Assembly (NCBI GenBank): GCA_002373675.1 | Contig: DFLF01000017.1 | Coordinates: forward strand, 62,001-126,000 | DNA length: 64,000 bases | DNA from: Pseudobutyrivibrio sp. UBA3626 | Lineage (GTDB): Bacteria > Bacillota > Clostridia > Lachnospirales > Lachnospiraceae | Reading direction: 5' to 3' | Part shown: in pieces, positions 59,242 through 64,000 of the stretch | Numbering within the stretch: the first letter of the stretch is position 1 | How the letters are laid out: every line of letters starts with the position of its first letter | The notes under the pieces: generated by a model | Told to the model about the DNA's origin: nothing | Database searches by the model: none | What the model saw: the letters and a program-made list of their open reading frames with translations, nothing else | Translations under genes and position numbers: made by a program

Positions 59242-60168
59242 TCAAATGTAATTCTTTAACGAATCCCTATTCTGAAAAATAACCCCTTCATTAGAATGTT
59301 TATATATCATCTGGTTAAATTTCTTTACGTCATTCTCATAAATATTCTTTATATGGATCTTTAATGCCTTACTTCTTATATCAAGTGTAGATTTACGAAA
59401 AAACTTCTTATCAAAACCAGTAACTGCAATTCTAGCATTTTCTATTCCGTCTGATACCAGCAACAAACAACGATTAGGCGAAATCGGGAAGATTTGATAC
59501 AAAGGAAGTCCAAATTCTTCTGTAATCATTCCTTCAACAACTACCGGATAACAATCTCCTATTAGAAAATCTTCATCTCCTCTCTTCTCAACAACCATAA
59601 AATACATACCAGTTAAACCAATAGTATCTCGTTTCATAAACAACCTTATCGGTTCGTCTATCTTCTTATTTTCAAATAACTCATCTAGCGTATTACACTT
59701 TACAATCTCTCCTAGATTTCGCTTCCACAAATCCTCAAAGTCCTCATCCTCTTGATAATATGAATACATTACTCTAGATGATTCATTCTCGATATTACTA
59801 AAAAACTCCCATGCTCTTTTAGAACGAAACGACATAAGCGCCAAGAATATACTAAGACAATCTTCTTCTGCTAATGATAACTCTATCTCACTATCAGATA
59901 CCATACGTCTTATTATTCTTGCCGCTTCATTTTCAATTCGAGATAAGTTTTCTTCAATCTGAACTGGATTATCAGGATTATTGATATAATCTTGATAAAG
60001 ATTCTCAGACATAAACACATTCTCAGTTCCTTTTGTCAGAAACATTCTGTGTTTTTTATTATAATATAGAACTCTGTTGTCTTTATTTACACTAAAATTC
60101 CTCAATATAAATTGAGGAATATAATGATGTCTAATTGGAGTATTATTTTTCATTACACTTTTTACCAT
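59242..60168 (-). CDS. DUF4238 family protein
   Basis: 308 aa. The family opening is clear: PIRHHYIPQFILRNFSVNKD followed by a block with NLYQDY and the helical region DCLSIFLALMSFRSKRAWEF. DUF4238 proteins are widespread near mobile elements and defence genes; a nuclease or toxin role has been proposed only by association. The ATG overlaps the stop of the upstream acidic gene (ATGGTAA), so translation is coupled. It shares the block with type I restriction genes. Confidence 0.8.
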   Translation of the reverse strand: MVKSVMKNNTPIRHHYIPQFILRNFSVNKDNRVLYYNKKHRMFLTKGTENVFMSENLYQDYINNPDNPVQIEENLSRIENEAARIIRRMVSDSEIELSLAEEDCLSIFLALMSFRSKRAWEFFSNIENESSRVMYSYYQEDEDFEDLWKRNLGEIVKCNTLDELFENKKIDEPIRLFMKRDTIGLTGMYFMVVEKRGDEDFLIGDCYPVVVEGMITEEFGLPLYQIFPISPNRCLLLVSDGIENARIAVTGFDKKFFRKSTLDIRSKALKIHIKNIYENDVKKFNQMIYKHSNEGVIFQNRDSLKNYI

Positions 60169-60332
60169 GCGTCATCGTCGTCATAATCGTCATCGTCAAA
60201 GTTATCATCTACGAAGTCATCATCATTGTCATAATGGAATATGCCTCCATCATATTTATCACTAAATCCATTTCCAGTTGTTTCTACAGTAGCATCTACA
60301 CTTTTATCAATAGTTTCATCAAATACACTCAT
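60162..60332 (-). CDS. Small, strongly acidic protein, 56 aa
   Basis: ATG 60,332 to TAA 60,162, with GGGAGAGAG upstream. The C-terminal third is almost all Asp (DNDDDFVDDNFDDDDYD), giving a net charge near -20. The stop overlaps the DUF4238 start. Acidic small partners upstream of a possible effector suggest an antitoxin or DNA-mimic inhibitor, but this is conjecture. The repeated GAC/GAT DNA could also be unstable. Confidence 0.65.
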   Translation of the reverse strand: MSVFDETIDKSVDATVETTGNGFSDKYDGGIFHYDNDDDFVDDNFDDDDYDDDDAW

Positions 60333-60347
60333 AACTCTCTCCCTTTT

Positions 60348-60584
60348 TTATAAACTAAAACTCTTAAGTTCTTTTCCAGTTCCGTTTACTACAAACTGAG
60401 ACATATCAACTGCTTTCCCATCATCTTTAAGTATAACTATTGGTGAATAATAACCACCAGCTTGGTCTTTACCCTTGTCAGAGCAAAAGACATAACCATT
60501 TTCATACTCTATACAACTGTCAATTTCTTCTCTTATTTCTTTTGCTTTAAAAAATGCATCTGTATATGAAATCACTCTAATCAT
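60348..60584 (-). CDS. Hypothetical protein downstream of hsdR
   Basis: 78 aa from the ATG at 60,584; a GTG at 60,575 with GAGGATG upstream is also possible, so the start is uncertain. The sequence is soluble, with a helix (DAFFKAKEIREEIDSCIEYE) and a beta-rich C-terminal half (YYSPIVILKDDGKAVDMSQF). No family is recognised. It lies between hsdR and the acidic gene in the same direction and may be part of the restriction/defence block. Confidence 0.5.
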   Translation of the reverse strand: MIRVISYTDAFFKAKEIREEIDSCIEYENGYVFCSDKGKDQAGGYYSPIVILKDDGKAVDMSQFVVNGTGKELKSFSL

Positions 60585-60656
60585 CCTCAATATAATTATT
60601 CTTTCCAATATTCCGATGGCTCCCAAAACTCATGATATCCTTTATTAAGTACTTAA

Positions 60657-63614
60657 TTATCCAATCAATGGTATAATTGTATCCATTAATGTTTCTTGAA
60701 AATCTTTTATCAACGCTCCATTAAACTTAAACTTTGGAAGAGCCTCTTTCGTTGCCTCTTTATAAGCTGAATAATCAGCACTTTCTTTAAGTTTTGTTTT
60801 AGACGCAAACTCTCCATCTTTATAATTAAACGCCTCGTACTTTACATCATCAAAACTGATAAACCACTTATTTGCAAACTTTTCAATTTCTTTATCAATA
60901 GCGGTATATCTCATTTCATTTATTATAACCGACATATCTTGTCCCATAAACTTAGATTTATCTTGTTCTATTTCGTCTAATACTTGCATTAAAATATCGC
61001 TAAGCTTAGGGTTGTCTTCTGCAAATTCACTTACTAATTCACGAAGTTCTAATAATTTACGTTCAAACTCAGATTCATCATATCCATCTGTGTCTGAGTT
61101 CATAAAATCAACAAATCCCTGAAGAAGTTCAACTATATACTCAAAATCAATTTTAAACTTACTATATGCAACCAAATCATAGTCATCTATAATAACAGGA
61201 TCATCTGGATTATCAGTTTTTTCTTTCTTAAGTATCTCAATAATGTTTTTATACACACCAGCGTAGTTTTCATAATCTTCTTGTGAAAACTCATATTTTT
61301 CCATCATTTTAGGGCTATAAGTAGAAAATGATTTCAAATGACCATATGAATGGTCTAAATCTCTAAATAGTTTTACAAAAGTCTGCATTTGCTTTTTTGA
61401 AAGATTTAATGCATCCTCAGGTTTTGGAGCATAAGAACGTAATGCATTAAGTGATATATTGAAAGCTTCCAAAACTGTATCCCAATCTTCCGCTAATGCT
61501 TTTCCAAAACCACCTTTTGAATATAAAATCAGCGCATCATTAATCTTTTCTTTATACTCTTTTGGAGATCTAAATGTAACAATTTGTCCGTATTCTTTAT
61601 TAGCATCAAACAAACGATTGGTACGTGAAAATGCTTGGATTAATCCTTGAGGGCTCATTGGTGGTCTATCTATAAATAATGTTGACAAACATGGTGCATC
61701 AAAACCAGTAAGTAAACGATCTACCACTATTACCAAATCTATCTGCTGTTCTCTATCACGATATCTCTTCTCTTTTCTAGCCAATCTATCATTAAGATTA
61801 TTATTATATGCCCCCAAACCATCAATCTGATATGACGTACCAAAAACACCATTGTAATATGACAAATACCTTTTCATTGCTTCTTGATTACTCTGAGATG
61901 ATTCTTCATTCTCAGAAACCGAAAAAGTAATAGCAACTTTTGGAAAGTCTGGTAACGCTTTCTTTATATCTTCATCTATCTTAAGTTCATCCTCTCCATT
62001 TTTTATTTTAAGAAGCAAATCATAATATCGTTGAGCTACAGCAATAGATTCAACAGTTAACATTGCCTCATAGGATTTTCCCTTTCCATTTTGCATTCCG
62101 AATTTAGCTGATGAATGATTTAAAATAACATCCAAAACATTACGCATATGACTTTCACTATTGTAGTATGCCATCTCTTCATTTGGTTTAACATCTTTCG
62201 GCCCTAAATTCTCTACATTAAACCCTAATACAGCACCATCATGTATAGCTTCTTTAATAGTATAACTATGCAAGCATGGTCCATATAATTCTTCAGTAGT
62301 CTGTGCTAAATCACCTTTTTGTTCATACTTATTCTCCTCAAAAATAGGTGTTCCTGTAAAACCAAACCATATAGAATTACTAAAAAAACCTTCTATATCT
62401 CTTTTGGTTTGAGGTGTTACTGCCCTATGACATTCATCTACTACAAATGCAACCTTTAATGACCTAATTTTATTATATTGTTTTGACCCTTCTTCCAATC
62501 GTCGATTTATCATCACCTGCATCTTTTGTCTAGTAGTAACAATCATTTGACGATTATCATCAGCAAGACGCTTTATAAGACTACTAACATTTTCTGTATC
62601 ATCAACATCAATAGTATCATTATCTGCATATGATTGAAATGCACCTTTGGTTTGCATATCAAGATCTTTGCGGTCAATTAAAAATATCGTCTTTTCAATC
62701 GCCGGTATATCCATAAGCAAATTTCTTGTTGCTTTATATGATGTCATTGTTTTCCCTGAACCAGTTGTGTGCCAAATAAATCCAGACTTTCCATTCTTTG
62801 ATGCAGTTCTCATTGATTCTATCGCATGAATTTGATATGGTCTTAAAATCAACAACTTCTTTTTATCATTGTCTAAAACAGTGTACTTTGATACCATTTC
62901 ATGCGCTTGAGGAATACGTAGTACTGCATCGGCAAAATCAATATAATCACAAACAGGTACATTTTCTTCATCAATCCACCCTGTCAAGAATTTCTTATTC
63001 AATTCTGTGTCACGAGCAGCTGAAAAATACTTTGTATCAACAGCATTACTTACTACAAACATTTGAACATTTGAAAAAATCCCATGAAATTTCCCTTCAG
63101 AAATATACTTTTTAATCTGGCGATACCCTTCAACATACGAATGCTCTTTATTCTTTAATTCAATATGAATCATTGGTATTCCATTAATTAAAAGTGTTAC
63201 ATCAAATCTTCTATCTCTACTATCTCGTTCTTCGTCATTTCTAAATGCTTGATACTGATTAATTACCTCGTAAACACTCGAACCACCAGCAATATGCTCA
63301 TTATTCAATACTACTAGGTGAAGAGTTTCATTTCCTCGCTGTACATGAACATATACCTTACCACTCTCTCCAACCAACCACTTTCCTGCATCATAAAATG
63401 ACGGATGAGATAAATCGTTCTTCACTTTTGCAAACTCAGAATCACTTAGGACTGTGTCTCCCAATTTCGCCTTATTGTTTTGTTCAAGAATATATTTAAA
63501 ATTCTTCCACAAATCATCTTCCGTTCTAATATCTGGGCGATAAGTCCATTGAGATTCATCACTACATAACTTATCTATAAGTCTCTTTTCTATTACCGAT
63601 TCTAATTCTGCCAT
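60657..63614 (-). CDS. hsdR: Type I restriction enzyme R subunit
   Basis: 985 aa, typical length. The N-terminal nuclease has the PD-(D/E)xK-type core FDVTLLINGIPMIHIELKNK. The SF2 motor follows: Walker A HTTGSGKTMTSYKA, DEAD-like box VDECHRA, FTGTPIFE, and motif VI QAFSRTNRLF. HsdR with HsdM and HsdS cleaves unmodified DNA after translocation. The ATG at 63,614 follows AAGGAG. hsdM is not in the window and is expected beyond the right edge with the rest of hsdS. Confidence 0.95.
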   Translation of the reverse strand: MAELESVIEKRLIDKLCSDESQWTYRPDIRTEDDLWKNFKYILEQNNKAKLGDTVLSDSEFAKVKNDLSHPSFYDAGKWLVGESGKVYVHVQRGNETLHLVVLNNEHIAGGSSVYEVINQYQAFRNDEERDSRDRRFDVTLLINGIPMIHIELKNKEHSYVEGYRQIKKYISEGKFHGIFSNVQMFVVSNAVDTKYFSAARDTELNKKFLTGWIDEENVPVCDYIDFADAVLRIPQAHEMVSKYTVLDNDKKKLLILRPYQIHAIESMRTASKNGKSGFIWHTTGSGKTMTSYKATRNLLMDIPAIEKTIFLIDRKDLDMQTKGAFQSYADNDTIDVDDTENVSSLIKRLADDNRQMIVTTRQKMQVMINRRLEEGSKQYNKIRSLKVAFVVDECHRAVTPQTKRDIEGFFSNSIWFGFTGTPIFEENKYEQKGDLAQTTEELYGPCLHSYTIKEAIHDGAVLGFNVENLGPKDVKPNEEMAYYNSESHMRNVLDVILNHSSAKFGMQNGKGKSYEAMLTVESIAVAQRYYDLLLKIKNGEDELKIDEDIKKALPDFPKVAITFSVSENEESSQSNQEAMKRYLSYYNGVFGTSYQIDGLGAYNNNLNDRLARKEKRYRDREQQIDLVIVVDRLLTGFDAPCLSTLFIDRPPMSPQGLIQAFSRTNRLFDANKEYGQIVTFRSPKEYKEKINDALILYSKGGFGKALAEDWDTVLEAFNISLNALRSYAPKPEDALNLSKKQMQTFVKLFRDLDHSYGHLKSFSTYSPKMMEKYEFSQEDYENYAGVYKNIIEILKKEKTDNPDDPVIIDDYDLVAYSKFKIDFEYIVELLQGFVDFMNSDTDGYDESEFERKLLELRELVSEFAEDNPKLSDILMQVLDEIEQDKSKFMGQDMSVIINEMRYTAIDKEIEKFANKWFISFDDVKYEAFNYKDGEFASKTKLKESADYSAYKEATKEALPKFKFNGALIKDFQETLMDTIIPLIG

Positions 63615-63619
63615 TTCTA

Positions 63620-64000
63620 CTAATCTCCTTTCTTAGGAAACATATTTTGAAGCATATATTCTTTTATTTCTTTCAGCTCATCACACTTACGTTGATGAAG
63701 GGTGATAAGGTTGTCAAGTTCATCTAATGCTTTTGCAATTTTCTGCTGTTCAGGCACAGATGGCATTAGCATTTGACATTCACAGAGTTTGTCATAATAG
63801 AAGTATAAACGTACACTACCTTCCTGGAGTCGTTCTATCCATCTTGGAAATTCTTCTGATTTGAACCAGTGCCATAGGAATCTATCATCAACATAATCTG
63901 CAGTTTGGAAAACCTCATAAAGTGAGCTAACTATCACGTTTTCAGTGCCTTCATAATAACCAATCGATCCCACGTTGATTCTTGCTGGATTGTATGCAAA
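63620..64000 (-). CDS. hsdS: Type I restriction specificity subunit, C-terminal part
   Basis: The frame is open to the window edge, so the gene is cut; 126 C-terminal codons are visible. YNPARINVGSIGYYEG, LMPSVPEQQKIAKALDELDN and the terminal coiled coil (LITLHQRKCDELKEIKEYML) are the second target-recognition domain and conserved region of HsdS. HsdS defines the DNA sequence recognised by the complex. It ends 6 bp before hsdR. Confidence 0.9.
   Translation of the reverse strand, partial: FAYNPARINVGSIGYYEGTENVIVSSLYEVFQTADYVDDRFLWHWFKSEEFPRWIERLQEGSVRLYFYYDKLCECQMLMPSVPEQQKIAKALDELDNLITLHQRKCDELKEIKEYMLQNMFPKKGD

Noticed and set aside
59242..64000. A complete type I restriction-modification system
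   Set aside because: hsdM is not visible and hsdS runs off the window, so completeness cannot be judged.

Overview
The window reads as accessory DNA of a low-GC Gram-positive gut or rumen anaerobe, most likely Lachnospiraceae. The grounds are strong AGGAGG-type ribosome binding sites, AT-rich codon use, and the families present (Maff2-type T4SS pilin, PcfB/DUF3801, DUF6133-like and DUF5688-like proteins, SpoVG-containing mobilization operon). This assignment is inference. Nearly all genes run on the minus strand.

Layout. (1) 1-17,877 is one end of a plasmid-like integrative element. It has a candidate oriT at the left edge, a Fic enzyme, a HipA-like kinase, a beta-helix protein, a TOPRIM primase, a Rep-type initiator with iteron-like repeats inside its coding region, adenine and cytosine DNA methyltransferases, many small phage/plasmid-type genes, ParB/ParA, a set of small HTH regulators with palindromic operators, and a tyrosine recombinase pointing at a tRNA-Thr gene. 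(2) 17,880-19,667 is a junction: tRNA-Thr(GGT), GGACAA/TTGTCC repeats on both sides of it, a second tyrosine recombinase and an excisionase-like protein. (3) 19,669-59,100 is the core of a large conjugative element. It carries a T4SS (Maff2, VirB6-like, PrgI-like, VirB4, NlpC/P60, PcfB-like, VirD4), a MOBP relaxase operon, and an embedded Tad/Flp-type pilus (CpaB-like, TadE-like pseudopilins, TadB, TadC, two CpaF-like ATPases, prepilin peptidase). A large secreted subtilase/beta-helix protein is in the second pilus operon. Cargo blocks lie between operons: paralogous lipoproteins at 30-34 kb, and a CAT-like acetyltransferase, HIRAN protein and others at 43-46 kb. (4) 59,242-64,000 holds a DUF4238 module and type I restriction genes (hsdR, and hsdS running off the window).

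How it may work together. Six conjugation/pilus operons are preceded by the same box, AAAGGG-N17-CATTCC, with little variation. A seventh, weaker copy precedes the gene at 19,669-20,721, whose protein has the region 2/3/4 pattern of a divergent sigma-70-family factor. I infer that this gene encodes an element-specific sigma factor that switches on the whole transfer regulon and itself. A HTH regulator (21,701-22,588) with its own palindromic operator is a candidate upstream control. Five copies of a G-tract element (four or five GGG runs, able in principle to form a G-quadruplex) sit just before intrinsic terminators in front of four of these promoters or beside cargo, and a candidate 70-80 nt small RNA with a C-rich loop lies between two transfer operons. 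The combination of sigma-like factor, shared promoter and Tad+T4SS hybrid is the most interesting system in the window.
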